From the NCBI GenBank assembly GCA_028715055.1, contig JAQTLE010000001.1, positions 124,001 to 188,000 of the forward strand: a stretch of DNA of 64,000 nucleotides. The letters are read 5' to 3'. This stretch comes from Sulfurovaceae bacterium. GTDB taxonomy: Bacteria > Campylobacterota > Campylobacteria > Campylobacterales > Sulfurovaceae. This document shows, piece after piece, positions 19,925 to 28,790 of the stretch; the first letter of the stretch is position 1, and every line of letters begins with the position of its first letter. The notes under the pieces were generated by a model. It saw only the letters and a list, made by a program, of their open reading frames with translations. It did no database searches and was not told the origin of the DNA. The position numbers and the translations under genes are program-made.

Positions 19925-22668
19925 TGTTCAAGCCGTATCTTGCTTATTTGGCCAGCGCCGGAAGTGGAAAGACATTTGCTCTTTCTGTACGATATCTATC
20001 ATTATTGTTTTTGGGTGAATCTCCTAATTCTATATTGGCGGTCACTTTTACTAACAAAGCAACAGCAGAGATGAGAAATAGGATATTAAAAGATATTGTT
20101 AATTTCACAAATCAAAATGATCCGAAGATGCAAGCCGTAGTTTATGAAGTATCAAAGCAGACAGGCAAGAGTAAAGAAGAGCTTTTTGCGATGCAGCCAA
20201 ATGTACTTGACAGATTTCTAACATCAACCAATCATATAGCTACCCTAGATAGCTTTTTTGGCTCCATTCTTCGTACTAGTTCATTAGAAATTGGGATTGA
20301 GCCAGATTTCATAACAAAAGACGACAAGGATACCGGAAGGCTTGAAAATTATTTTCTTGATGAGTTATTTCATGGCAGATTATTGACCAAATTAGTTAAG
20401 TTGGCAGTGGAACTGGGCGATAAAGAGTTAGATAAGATATTACCAAGACTAAAAACTTTTTATAGCATAGATCCACTTTTGCCAAATAAAAAATATAGTG
20501 AAATTGATACGCGAGATATTGAAAAGAAGATCGATAAAGCCAAAAGTGATTTGAGGGTTGTTGTGGAGCAAGCAGGGGCTTCTAGAACAGCCATTGAGTA
20601 TTTTGATCCATCAGAAACCAGTAAATATTTCGGCAGCACTGTATTTAACTATGAAAGCTTATATGACCATAGGAATTATAAAAAAGCATTGGATAGATCA
20701 CCGCAAATAGAAGATAGCTTCCAAAATCTTAAGTTCCTTTTGAGAGAATGGATAGAGGCTAAAGAATCTAGTGTGCTCTTTCATTTCTTTGAGATATATG
20801 ACCATTATAAAAATGCAGTTATTTCTGATGTCAAACGCAGTGGAGTAATGGATTTCAATGATGTATCATACTTTGCATACAGATTGCTTCACGAGCATAT
20901 CTCAAAAGAGTTTTTATACTTCAAGCTTGATGCTAAATTCCGACATATTTTATTGGATGAATTTCAAGATACTTCCATGCTGCAATTTTTGCTTTTAGCT
21001 CCTATGATCGATGAAGTGATGGCAGGCTGTGGTCAGCATGAATTTAAAAGTTTATTCTTTGTAGGAGACACGAAGCAGGCCATTTATCGCTTTAGAGGTG
21101 GAGCTGAAGAGGTTTTTGGTTTGGTATCAAGCAGATATGATATAAAGCCCGAACCTATGTATATCAACTACAGAAGCAGCAAAAATATTGTAGAACAGGT
21201 AAATCGCTGGTTTGAATCAAAAATGGATGATTTTACTCCTCAAAAAAGCAAAGATGGTGTCGGCAGTGGATTTGTAGAGGTGCGAGAGAGCAGTAAAGAT
21301 TCGATCATTGATGATGCTATTTTGCAGGTAAAAAGGCTGCTTCAAGCCGGAGCCGATTTAGATGATATAGCTTTTTTGGTTATGACAAACGATGACGGTA
21401 GTGATTTACAAGAAGCATGTGAGTTGGAAGGCATAGAAACCATCCTTTATACTTCGAGTTCTCTTAAAACTTTACCGCAAATCGCACCACTTGTTGCTAT
21501 GATGGAGTATCTTTTTAATGGCGAAAAAATAGATGCTATTGCAATGATAGAGCGTAGCGGAATGGATTTGCCTGACACTTCATGGTTCTCTCCGTTTGGC
21601 GAACCTATAGCAGTTATAGATAGACTGATTAAAGAATTTAATTGGGCTTGCGATGCAAATGTGTTGAAACTTTTAGAATTTGCTTCGGATTTTCATGATA
21701 TCCCGACTTTCTTGGAAGAATTTGCTGATAGCAATATAGCTGTAGCCAGCGGCAGTATATACGGAGCAAAAATAATAACTGTCCATAAGTCTAAAGGATT
21801 GGAATTTAAGTATATTATACTCCTCGATAAATTCAAAGGAGAGAATAGAAATAACAGCGATCCTTTTATATTTGAATACAATGATGATCTTTATGTAGAT
21901 AAGATATTTTATAAAAAATCAAAGAGGGAAAATTTTGATCCGTTATATGTAAAAGCAAAGGATAAAGAGACAAAAGCCAAAGAAAAAGATCATAAAAATA
22001 TGCTTTATGTTGCACTTACAAGGGCTGAAGACGGTATGATAATTATAAAAAAAGACAAAGAGTCCAGGTTTGACATACTAGGGCTTGAACCTATGATATT
22101 AGGAGATTTAACTGTCAAGGCCGTTAAGCAGGCAACAATCGAAAAACCGGATATAATTCCTGCCAAATTATCTTATTACGGGGTTCAAGAGAATACAAAA
22201 AAAGAAGAGAGAGAGATAGTATCATCAGAAGATGTTATTTTTGGAACAGCATTGCATTACACACTTGAGATGTTGCCTTCATTTGATGTAAATGCTATAC
22301 AATTCGCTATGGAATCGCTTTATCAAAGGTATGGCAGGGTTTTGGGCGAAAAAGCTTTAAAAGGTATCAAAAATCGTATAGATTCTTTAATTTTCAATCA
22401 GGAGTTTATCTCTTTGCTTGACGGAGCTTTATTGTATCGTGAGCAATCACTAAGCTATAATGCCAACATAAAACAGATAGATCTATTGTTGAGCTATGAC
22501 AACAAATGCACAGTAGTGGATTATAAAAGTTCACCAAAAGAAAAAGATAAACACATCAAACAAGTAAAAGAATACTGCGCAGCAATAAAAAAAATCACAG
22601 GCAAGCCGACAAATGGCCTCATAGTCTATCTACTAGAAGACAAAATAGATATTATTTCCTTAAAATAA
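19921..22668 (+). CDS. addA: AddA/RecB-type UvrD helicase-nuclease
   Basis: A 915-residue SF1 helicase with Walker A ASAGSGKTFAL (residues 13-23), TFTNKATAEM (motif Ia), Walker B-like ILLDEFQDTSM, GDTKQAIYRFRGG (motif III), and HKSKGLEFKYIIL plus LYVALTRAEDGM (motifs V and VI). The last 150 residues form a nuclease domain with GTALHYTLE and the catalytic VVDYKSS. With AddB it resects DNA ends for RecA loading. ATGATG at 19921 overlaps the addB stop. In Campylobacter the homologue is often annotated RecB-like helicase. Confidence 0.88.
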   Translation: MMFKPYLAYLASAGSGKTFALSVRYLSLLFLGESPNSILAVTFTNKATAEMRNRILKDIVNFTNQNDPKMQAVVYEVSKQTGKSKEELFAMQPNVLDRFLTSTNHIATLDSFFGSILRTSSLEIGIEPDFITKDDKDTGRLENYFLDELFHGRLLTKLVKLAVELGDKELDKILPRLKTFYSIDPLLPNKKYSEIDTRDIEKKIDKAKSDLRVVVEQAGASRTAIEYFDPSETSKYFGSTVFNYESLYDHRNYKKALDRSPQIEDSFQNLKFLLREWIEAKESSVLFHFFEIYDHYKNAVISDVKRSGVMDFNDVSYFAYRLLHEHISKEFLYFKLDAKFRHILLDEFQDTSMLQFLLLAPMIDEVMAGCGQHEFKSLFFVGDTKQAIYRFRGGAEEVFGLVSSRYDIKPEPMYINYRSSKNIVEQVNRWFESKMDDFTPQKSKDGVGSGFVEVRESSKDSIIDDAILQVKRLLQAGADLDDIAFLVMTNDDGSDLQEACELEGIETILYTSSSLKTLPQIAPLVAMMEYLFNGEKIDAIAMIERSGMDLPDTSWFSPFGEPIAVIDRLIKEFNWACDANVLKLLEFASDFHDIPTFLEEFADSNIAVASGSIYGAKIITVHKSKGLEFKYIILLDKFKGENRNNSDPFIFEYNDDLYVDKIFYKKSKRENFDPLYVKAKDKETKAKEKDHKNMLYVALTRAEDGMIIIKKDKESRFDILGLEPMILGDLTVKAVKQATIEKPDIIPAKLSYYGVQENTKKEEREIVSSEDVIFGTALHYTLEMLPSFDVNAIQFAMESLYQRYGRVLGEKALKGIKNRIDSLIFNQEFISLLDGALLYREQSLSYNANIKQIDLLLSYDNKCTVVDYKSSPKEKDKHIKQVKEYCAAIKKITGKPTNGLIVYLLEDKIDIISLK

Positions 22669-22701
22669 ACTAAAATTAAATAAATTTTAAGTTTAACAGG
22701 G

Positions 22702-22839
22702 TACAATCCGTTTACAAAATACAAAACTCTTTATTTTGTTGAATTAAACCGAGCCAATGGCGAGGCTTTAGTGAGAGGAATCGAAAAGTAGCTTTGCCAC
22801 TTTTCAAGGAGAGTTGTTAAAATAAAAAAAGGAACTATC
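22702..22839 (+). promoter_or_regulatory. rplM promoter and candidate L13 leader RNA
   Basis: TACAAT (22702-22707) is a plausible -10, leaving a leader of about 125 nt before rplM. It can form AGCC/GGCT around 22752-22769 and a 7-bp hairpin GAAAAGT-AGCTTTGCC-ACTTTTC just upstream of an AAGGAGAG stretch; the rplM ribosome site AAAGGAA comes later. L13 leaders are known autoregulatory elements in other phyla; whether this is one is inference. Confidence 0.45.
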
Positions 22840-23265
22840 ATGAAATTGACATCTGTCGTAAAACCTCATGAAGTAGTACGCGATTGGGTCTTGATCGATG
22901 CTGAAGGTAAAACTTTTGGTCGTATCTTAACCGAAGCCGCTACACTACTAAGAGGCAAACACAAACCATCATTTACTCCAAACGTAGATTGTGGAGACTA
23001 TGTGGTAATCATCAATGCTGAAAAAGCAGTTTTCACTGGTGCAAAACTTGATGATAAAGAGTATTTCCGTTATAGTGGATACTTCGGAAGTACTAAAAGT
23101 ACAAAACTTAGAGATATGCTAGAAAACCATACTGAAAAACTTTATAACATCGCTGTTAGAGGTATGCTTCCTAAGACTACTCTTGGTAAACAAATGATTA
23201 AAAAACTTAAAGTATATGCAGGTGCTGAGCATCCTCATACTGCACAACTTAGCAAAGGAAAATAA
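22840..23265 (+). CDS. rplM: 50S ribosomal protein L13
   Basis: A 141-residue full-length L13. Typical motifs: [32 protein letters not shown] at the start, [15 protein letters not shown], and [22 protein letters not shown]. It starts at ATG 22840 with AAAGGAAC and is followed after 2 bp by rpsI, the near-universal pairing. Confidence 0.97.
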   Translation: MKLTSVVKPHEVVRDWVLIDAEGKTFGRILTEAATLLRGKHKPSFTPNVDCGDYVVIINAEKAVFTGAKLDDKEYFRYSGYFGSTKSTKLRDMLENHTEKLYNIAVRGMLPKTTLGKQMIKKLKVYAGAEHPHTAQLSKGK

Positions 23266-23267
23266 AG

Positions 23268-23657
23268 ATGGCAACAATTTACGCAACTGGCAAAAGAAAA
23301 AGTGCTATCGCCAAAGTTTGGCTTACTCCTGGCAAAGGTGAAATGAGCATAAATGGCAAAACTCTTGATGAATGGCTTGGTGGTCATGAAACTTTAAAAA
23401 TGAAAGTAAGACTTCCACTTGAGGCTACAAAACAATTAGAAACTATGAGCGTTAAAGCTACTACTCTTGGTGGTGGTTATTCAGCTCAAGCAGATGCTCT
23501 TAAACATGGTATTACAAAAGCATTGTCTCTTTATGAGCCAACTTTTAGAACTATTCTTAAACCGATGGGTCTACTTACTCGCGATTCTAGAATCGTTGAG
23601 CGTAAAAAACCGGGTAAAAGAAAAGCAAGAAGAAGCCCGCAATTCTCAAAAAGATAA
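23268..23657 (+). CDS. rpsI: 30S ribosomal protein S9
   Basis: A 129-residue S9. N-terminal [15 protein letters not shown] and the C-terminal [23 protein letters not shown], whose final Arg reaches the ribosomal P site, are both intact. Co-transcribed with rplM and followed by a strong terminator. Confidence 0.97.
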   Translation: MATIYATGKRKSAIAKVWLTPGKGEMSINGKTLDEWLGGHETLKMKVRLPLEATKQLETMSVKATTLGGGYSAQADALKHGITKALSLYEPTFRTILKPMGLLTRDSRIVERKKPGKRKARRSPQFSKR

Positions 23658-23672
23658 TCTCTTATCTTTTTT

Positions 23673-23696
23673 CCAAGAAGCCTTTTGGCTTTTTGG
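23673..23696 (+). terminator. Hairpin terminator after rplM-rpsI
   Basis: A 10-bp stem CCAAGAAGCC / GGCTTTTTGG (one G-T pair) around a TTTT loop, starting 16 bp after the rpsI stop, with a T-rich tail. Confidence 0.7.
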
Positions 23697-23757
23697 TATA
23701 TTTATTTTCTACTGCAAAATCCAAAAAAAATATTATAATCCAATAAGTAATTAAAGT

Positions 23758-24561
23758 CTAAAAAAATCTCGATATTGCAAATATAATAAGTCCTAGACTC
23801 AATCTTTTGACAATTACGCCTATATTATTTCCAATTTGACAACTGGTACATTGTTTATATTTTTTTGCTTCATATTGCGCATAAAAGAAAAATCCTATCA
23901 TAAGCAAAACAACACTGCTAAAGCCTATACTTATCCAAGGTTTTAAATCACTGTATTTTATGACTGTTATGCCAAGAGCTATTACCATAAAAAACAATAC
24001 TTTATCTGTGAAGCTTACAAAATAATCTTTGCGTGAGAAAAGCGGGCATATTTCTTCGGTCGCTATCAACCCGCCACTAGCAAGAGCTTTTATAGCGCTG
24101 TCGCTGGCGAATTTAGGTACTTTGGCCAAGAATGTACCGCCAAATAGATAGTCGAGTTTTCTCTGCATTGTAGAGCTTTTTTGTATGTCATTGATCTCTT
24201 CATAATGCACATTGCCGTTTCTGTCTTCGTAGACTATATTGATAGTTTCATATCTTGGTATAGATATTTCTATATTTGGGTAATATAATGTTTTCTCCAA
24301 AACCTCTACTTTTCCGTCAGTTTTTATCATTCTAGGATTTATATACTCTTTGAATCCATTATCATCTTTAATGATTATTATATTGTACGGAAACGCTATT
24401 TGTATCGCACTTAGAGCTGTTAGATCATTTGCGATCATAGTATCTTTCATATCTTCTAAAACATCAATAAGCTTTTCATTAAAACTTCTGACATCTCCAC
24501 AAGGGGTGAGAATACGTTCATCCGGGTATATTACAAGTTCTTGTACCATGAATTGCTCCAT
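23758..24561 (-). CDS. Membrane protein with a catalytically dead peptide-deformylase-like domain
   Basis: A 267-residue protein. Residues 1-150 follow the peptide deformylase fold: motif 1 (normally GxGxAAxQ) is LTALSAIQ at 47-54, motif 2 (EGCLS) is EKTLY at 89-93, and motif 3 (QHExDHLxG) is QRKLDYLFG at 133-141. Thus the metal Cys is Thr, both His ligands are Arg and Tyr, and the catalytic Glu is Lys. After this come three probable membrane helices (about 187-201, 210-228, 252-265) and a CTSC pair at 238-241. It cannot be a deformylase; a binding or structural role is likely. ATG 24561; it is downstream of sqr and a 53-residue ORF on the same strand. Confidence 0.7.
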   Translation of the reverse strand: MEQFMVQELVIYPDERILTPCGDVRSFNEKLIDVLEDMKDTMIANDLTALSAIQIAFPYNIIIIKDDNGFKEYINPRMIKTDGKVEVLEKTLYYPNIEISIPRYETINIVYEDRNGNVHYEEINDIQKSSTMQRKLDYLFGGTFLAKVPKFASDSAIKALASGGLIATEEICPLFSRKDYFVSFTDKVLFFMVIALGITVIKYSDLKPWISIGFSSVVLLMIGFFFYAQYEAKKYKQCTSCQIGNNIGVIVKRLSLGLIIFAISRFF

Positions 24562-24617
24562 AAAAATCTTTAAAATTTTAGTTATAAAACTTTAAAGGTC
24601 TTTATTTTATTTATGTT

Positions 24618-24648
24618 TGTTATCTTGAATATGATATTCAAGATAACA
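24618..24648. terminator. Perfect long hairpin between small ORF and deformylase-like gene
   Basis: 31-nt palindrome with 15-bp arms, TGTTATCTTGAATAT and ATATTCAAGATAACA, around one G. It follows the stop of the 53-residue ORF (24655) on the minus strand. There is no T tract on the minus side; TGATTTTTAG follows on the plus side. It may terminate or process the sqr transcript. Confidence 0.5.
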
Positions 24649-24654
24649 TGATTT

Positions 24655-24816
24655 TTAGTGGCTTTTTCTTACTACAACCAACATTTTAATGTTGATTATA
24701 ACGAATCTGATGAATTGCCAAATCACACAAGTTCTCATCATTTTTACAAAATTGGTTGGAACCATTGTAGTAAAGTTTGCATCGTATGGTTTTACATATT
24801 TTTCTATTTGTTTCAT
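24655..24816 (-). CDS. 53-residue basic membrane-active protein downstream of sqr
   Basis: Minus-strand ATG at 24816-24814, preceded by AAAGGAAAATAA, opens 53 codons: MKQIEKYVKPYDANFTTMVP at the start, then a central hydrophobic stretch CVIWQFIRFVIINIKMLVVV and a basic end VRKSH. It has an ordinary codon make-up and a good ribosome site, and it sits 78 bp after sqr on the same strand with a hairpin between. No family recognised. Could associate with the membrane-bound Sqr. The overlapping plus-strand frame (24658-24975) lacks a ribosome site and runs into sqr. Confidence 0.6.
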   Translation of the reverse strand: MKQIEKYVKPYDANFTTMVPTNFVKMMRTCVIWQFIRFVIINIKMLVVVRKSH

Positions 24817-24860
24817 ATTTATTTTCCTTTGAAATTTTTAATCATAATCTACATATTCAG

Positions 24861-24881
24861 ATTCCCAAACTTGTTGGGAAT
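24861..24881. terminator. Hairpin between sqr and the small ORF
   Basis: Perfect 8-bp stem ATTCCCAA-ACTTG-TTGGGAAT, 13 bp after the sqr stop on the minus strand, without a T tract there. It could lower expression of the downstream ORF or protect the sqr mRNA 3' end. Confidence 0.45.
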
Positions 24882-24893
24882 GATTTTTATTGA

Positions 24894-26363
24894 TTATTCT
24901 GGGATTAAAGTCCAGCCTGGGTTAAGTTTAGCTTTGTACATGAACAAGTGGTGCAAGATATGTTTGATCCAGTGACCCGCAAGACCTATTTCACCAAATG
25001 TATAATTTAAATCTCTACCGAGTCCTGGGTATGTTTCAAAGTCTGGAACAACAGGATAAACAGTAAGAGCAGCCGCTGTACCATTTGTAAGTCCTTTACC
25101 AGCACTTGCAACACAAGCTGCACCCATGTGAGCCATTGATGCTTCATGTAGATGAGCACTTGAACCTTGTTTGATCAAATCACAAACAGAGTGAGCAACA
25201 GCTTTGCCGATGATACCTGAAGGCATACCAGTTCTTGGTGGTGTAGGGAAGATATCTCTACCACTAGGTGATTTCATAGGTTTTGAAATTGGATGCGGAG
25301 GAGCAAAAGCGATACCTACTGCAAAGATATTTTTATATGTTGGGTTTTGATAAGTTTTTGGCCAATCACTTGCTTTCCAGTTCTCATAAGCACCAGCAGC
25401 ATAGTTTGCATCAACTTTCATAAATCCATTTGGCGCAAATACAGTATCGGTGATATCTGTACCATCTTTTGCAATGGCTTTTAGACCAACACCGGCAAAC
25501 GGAGGGATAAGCATTGCGAAGTCAAAATCAATTACGCCAGTAGTGCCGTCTAGTTGCTCATAGTGAGCTTTACCTTTTTCTACTTGTGTAACAGCCGCTC
25601 CGATAGTCCAAGGTATACCTCTTTCTGAGAATAGTGATTCTGCGAATAGTCTTGAACTTGCAGCATATCCGCCTCTTTTCATATGAAGTCCGCCGATACC
25701 AAAGTCACCAAGGAATGATTCATTTGAAATCCATTGGATATCAAGGTTGTCTCTAACACCGGCTTTTTTTGCCTCATGTTCAATATTGAAAATATATTCA
25801 AAAGCAGCACCTTGGCAAGTACACATACCATGACCTGTACCAACTAGTATTGTTTGTTTTTCAGTTTTTGCTTTGTGGAATATTTTTTGAAGCTCATGAT
25901 TTGCATGAGTAGCATGGTCGGCAGTACAAACAGAAACAGTAAATTCGCCCATACCGTTAGCATCACCAAGACCCGGAGTTGCAGCAAAGTTAAGTTTTGG
26001 TCCGGTTGCATTGATCAAATAATCATATGTCAACTCTTCTTTTTGACCTTCTTTTCCTTGACCTGTGTATTCAATTACAATATAAGGTTTATCACCATGA
26101 GTGCTGCCGCCTTCAGGATGTATCCCCAATGCTTTTGCTTGTCTGAAGTCAATGCCGGCTTTTTTATAAACTGGCGCTAGAGAAAAAGTAACATCCTCTT
26201 TTTTCATTTCGCCTACGCCGACCCAAATGTTTGATGGAATCCAATTCCAAAGACTATTCGGTGTAACAACAACAACTTCGTGCTCACTTCCTAGCCATTT
26301 TTTTGCAAATGTTGCAGCAGTGTGTCCCGAGACACCACCACCCATTACAACTACTCTTGCCAT
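24894..26363 (-). CDS. sqr: Sulfide:quinone oxidoreductase (FAD-dependent)
   Basis: A 489-residue flavoprotein that oxidises sulfide and reduces membrane quinone. The FAD-binding N-terminus is VVVMGGGVSGHTAA; a second nucleotide motif region is LVGTGHGMCTCQG. Cysteines expected for the redox/sulfur site occur in VSVCTADHATH, GMCTCQGA and AACVASAGKG. The C-terminus has an amphipathic membrane-binding stretch (GHWIKHILHHLFMYK). It is longer than typical type I Sqr (about 430 aa), so it belongs to one of the longer subtypes; I do not assign which. ATG 26363 behind AAGGGAG. Periplasm-facing, peripheral on the inner membrane. Confidence 0.88.
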   Translation of the reverse strand: MARVVVMGGGVSGHTAATFAKKWLGSEHEVVVVTPNSLWNWIPSNIWVGVGEMKKEDVTFSLAPVYKKAGIDFRQAKALGIHPEGGSTHGDKPYIVIEYTGQGKEGQKEELTYDYLINATGPKLNFAATPGLGDANGMGEFTVSVCTADHATHANHELQKIFHKAKTEKQTILVGTGHGMCTCQGAAFEYIFNIEHEAKKAGVRDNLDIQWISNESFLGDFGIGGLHMKRGGYAASSRLFAESLFSERGIPWTIGAAVTQVEKGKAHYEQLDGTTGVIDFDFAMLIPPFAGVGLKAIAKDGTDITDTVFAPNGFMKVDANYAAGAYENWKASDWPKTYQNPTYKNIFAVGIAFAPPHPISKPMKSPSGRDIFPTPPRTGMPSGIIGKAVAHSVCDLIKQGSSAHLHEASMAHMGAACVASAGKGLTNGTAAALTVYPVVPDFETYPGLGRDLNYTFGEIGLAGHWIKHILHHLFMYKAKLNPGWTLIPE

Positions 26364-26610
26364 ATATTCTCCCTTGTGGTAATATTTTTAATTCACAAAA
26401 AATTATAAGTCAAAAGATATTAAAGTAAATTGAAAAAAATAAATATAAAGTAATTAAATAAAAAAAAGAATTTTTTCAACTTTTTGAAATTTTTAATATC
26501 ATATATATTGAATAAGTTCATCATATATATTTATGATTTATAACTTTAAAACTAAACAAACTTAATTGCTCTTGTGTTACAATACGTTAAAATCAAAATA
26601 ATGAGGTTAT

Positions 26611-28071
26611 GTGTTATTTAAAGATACCATTTTGGCGCCAATTCATGCCATGAAAAAACGCTATATACCTCTTTTACTTATTTATTTTGCTTATGGTGCA
26701 AGCGGTTTTACGGCAATTGCCGAGAGTTTTTGGGTTAAAAATTCATTAGATCTAAGTGCACAAGCATTGATCTCTTTAGGAGTATGGCTTACTGTACCAT
26801 GGACTATAAAGATGATCTTTGGACAAATGGTAGATTCTATACCGATATTCGGATCTAATCGCAAGATATATGTATATATCGGAGCATTTTTAATTGCAGC
26901 CGGTATACTAATGATGATAGGATTAACTTCAAATAGTTCGCTGCTTAGGGGCTATGTGGCAGGTAATGTATATATCTTAGCTTCTGTTATCATGGTTGTT
27001 GGATTTGTAATGCAAGATGTAGTTGCAGATACGATGAGCACTGAAGTAGTAGACAGCAATCAAAGCAAGGAAGATATCGAACATGAGCTGGCTATGATCC
27101 AAGTGCTTGGCAGATTATCTTTAGGTATTGCTGTATTTGTTGTATCCGGACTTGGAGGTTGGCTGGCAAATATATATTCTTATAGCACAATATATATAAT
27201 AGCCTTGATAATACCGGTTATCAGCATTATAGGTGTTACTCTTGTCAAATTAAATCCTACGCCGTCCACCCCACTTAATAGACCGATTTTTGCAGGGGGT
27301 ATTTTATTTGCGATCGTTACAGTGGCTATGGGATACAATGAAGTTCCGTATTCTCAAGAGATTGTTTTTGTGATATCTTTAGGCGTAGTACTTGCCATGC
27401 TTAATTATCTCATAAAAGATCTGGATGCCGATAGTAAAAGACATATACAAATGGCTATGTTAATTATATTCGTATATCGTGCCATGCCCAATGTAGGACC
27501 CGGTCTTCAATGGTGGGAAATAGATGTGCTTGGATTTAATGAATCATTTTTTGGAACGCTTAGTCAGATAGGTGCGGCTATTGCACTGGGCGGCATGTGG
27601 GTCAGTTCCAGATATATAGTGCGGCAATCTATCGGCAAAGTGCTGATATTTTTAACTATTCTTGGTTTTTTTCTATCTTTGCCGACTCTTGGATTGTACT
27701 ACGGATTGCATACCAAGCTCGGTCTTGATGCTCACACTGTAGCACTTGTTGATACAGCAGTATCTTCTCCGTTCAGTTATATTTCGGATGTACTTATGTT
27801 AGCGCTTGTAGCTATATATGCTCCTGAAGGCAAAAAAGGTACTTGGTTTGCTTTAATGGCAAGTCTTATGAATATTGCACTAAGTGCATCGGGATTGCTT
27901 ACAAAATATCTAAATCAATGGTTTATAGTAACAAGAGAGATTAAGGTGAATAATATAGTTACTGTGCCGGCTAATTATGGTAATTTGGGTATATTGCTTT
28001 GGGCTGCTATCATTGCTGGGACAGTGATACCGTTATTAATAATTTGGAAATTTGATCCACAAAAGAGATAA
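26611..28071 (+). CDS. BT1/folate-biopterin-type MFS transporter
   Basis: A 486-residue protein with about 12 membrane helices. Residues around 60-90, TVPWTIKMIFGQMVDSIPIF and then GSNRKIYVYIG, match the BT1 family hallmark (PW.IKP.yG..sD..Pi.G.rRrpY). An acidic D/E-rich loop follows VVDSNQSKEDIEHE. Substrate unknown; family members carry folates, pterins or other solutes. Starts at GTG 26611 with TGAGGT; -10 TACAAT at 26578-26583. The next gene starts 1 bp after its stop. Confidence 0.65.
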   Translation: MLFKDTILAPIHAMKKRYIPLLLIYFAYGASGFTAIAESFWVKNSLDLSAQALISLGVWLTVPWTIKMIFGQMVDSIPIFGSNRKIYVYIGAFLIAAGILMMIGLTSNSSLLRGYVAGNVYILASVIMVVGFVMQDVVADTMSTEVVDSNQSKEDIEHELAMIQVLGRLSLGIAVFVVSGLGGWLANIYSYSTIYIIALIIPVISIIGVTLVKLNPTPSTPLNRPIFAGGILFAIVTVAMGYNEVPYSQEIVFVISLGVVLAMLNYLIKDLDADSKRHIQMAMLIIFVYRAMPNVGPGLQWWEIDVLGFNESFFGTLSQIGAAIALGGMWVSSRYIVRQSIGKVLIFLTILGFFLSLPTLGLYYGLHTKLGLDAHTVALVDTAVSSPFSYISDVLMLALVAIYAPEGKKGTWFALMASLMNIALSASGLLTKYLNQWFIVTREIKVNNIVTVPANYGNLGILLWAAIIAGTVIPLLIIWKFDPQKR

Positions 28072-28072
28072 G

Positions 28073-28717
28073 ATGAGAAAAGTAATTCTATTTGATTTGG
28101 ACGGCACTCTGATAGATTCTACAGAGGCTATTATAGAGAGTTTTGGAGTGGCATTTGAATCATTTGGCGGAAAAACACCTTCCATTAGCGATATCACTGC
28201 ACATATCGGGCATCCTTTGGAGATAATGTTTTCTGCTCTTGGAATTAAAGAAGAAGCAATAGATGCTCATGTATCCAGATATAAAGAGCATTATAAGGAA
28301 ATTAGTAGAGATAAAACCATATTGTTGCCAAATGCCGCACAAGCCGTGCATCTAGCTTCTCAACACGCAACACTTGGTGTGGTTACTACAAAAACAGGAA
28401 GTTATTCAAAAGTTTTATTAGAACATTTGGGAATCATGGATTATTTTGATATATTGATCGGGCGAGAAGATGTAGTATATCCAAAGCCTCATCCAGAACC
28501 GATACTAAAAGCTATCAAAAATCTTGATGTAAAAAATAAAGAAAATTGTTGGATGATTGGTGATACTTGTATGGATATACATGCTGCAAAAGGTGCCGGA
28601 ATTTTTGGTTTAGCAGTAGCAAGCGGGTATGCAACCAAGGAACAATTACTAAAGTGTACAGACGAAGTTTATGATAATGTTTTAACGGCACTTGATACGA
28701 TTATAGCAAAAAAATAG
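28073..28717 (+). CDS. HAD-family phosphatase, phosphoglycolate-phosphatase-like
   Basis: A 214-residue haloacid-dehalogenase hydrolase: motif I DLDGTLIDS (residues 6-14), motif II TTKTGSYSK, motif III Lys in YPKPHPEPI and motif IV IGDTCMDIHAAKGAG. The alpha-helical cap after motif I is typical of the Gph/PpaX group. The start is ATG 28073, right after the transporter stop, with AAGAGA upstream; the frame is open further upstream but overlaps the transporter. Likely substrate 2-phosphoglycolate or another small phosphate ester. Confidence 0.75.
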   Translation: MRKVILFDLDGTLIDSTEAIIESFGVAFESFGGKTPSISDITAHIGHPLEIMFSALGIKEEAIDAHVSRYKEHYKEISRDKTILLPNAAQAVHLASQHATLGVVTTKTGSYSKVLLEHLGIMDYFDILIGREDVVYPKPHPEPILKAIKNLDVKNKENCWMIGDTCMDIHAAKGAGIFGLAVASGYATKEQLLKCTDEVYDNVLTALDTIIAKK

Positions 28718-28790
28718 AAAACCAAGCCTATCTTAAGAGTGTAAAGATTAAAATATTGTAATATTCTAATAATATTTAGTCGGAGGAAGT

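Noticed and set aside
23758-24561. Active peptide deformylase
   Set aside because: All three catalytic motifs are substituted and a membrane domain is fused.
24658-24975. Plus-strand open frame of 105 codons before and into sqr
   Set aside because: No ribosome site, runs through a hairpin and into the sqr coding strand; the opposite-strand 53-codon frame has a good ribosome site and better protein character.
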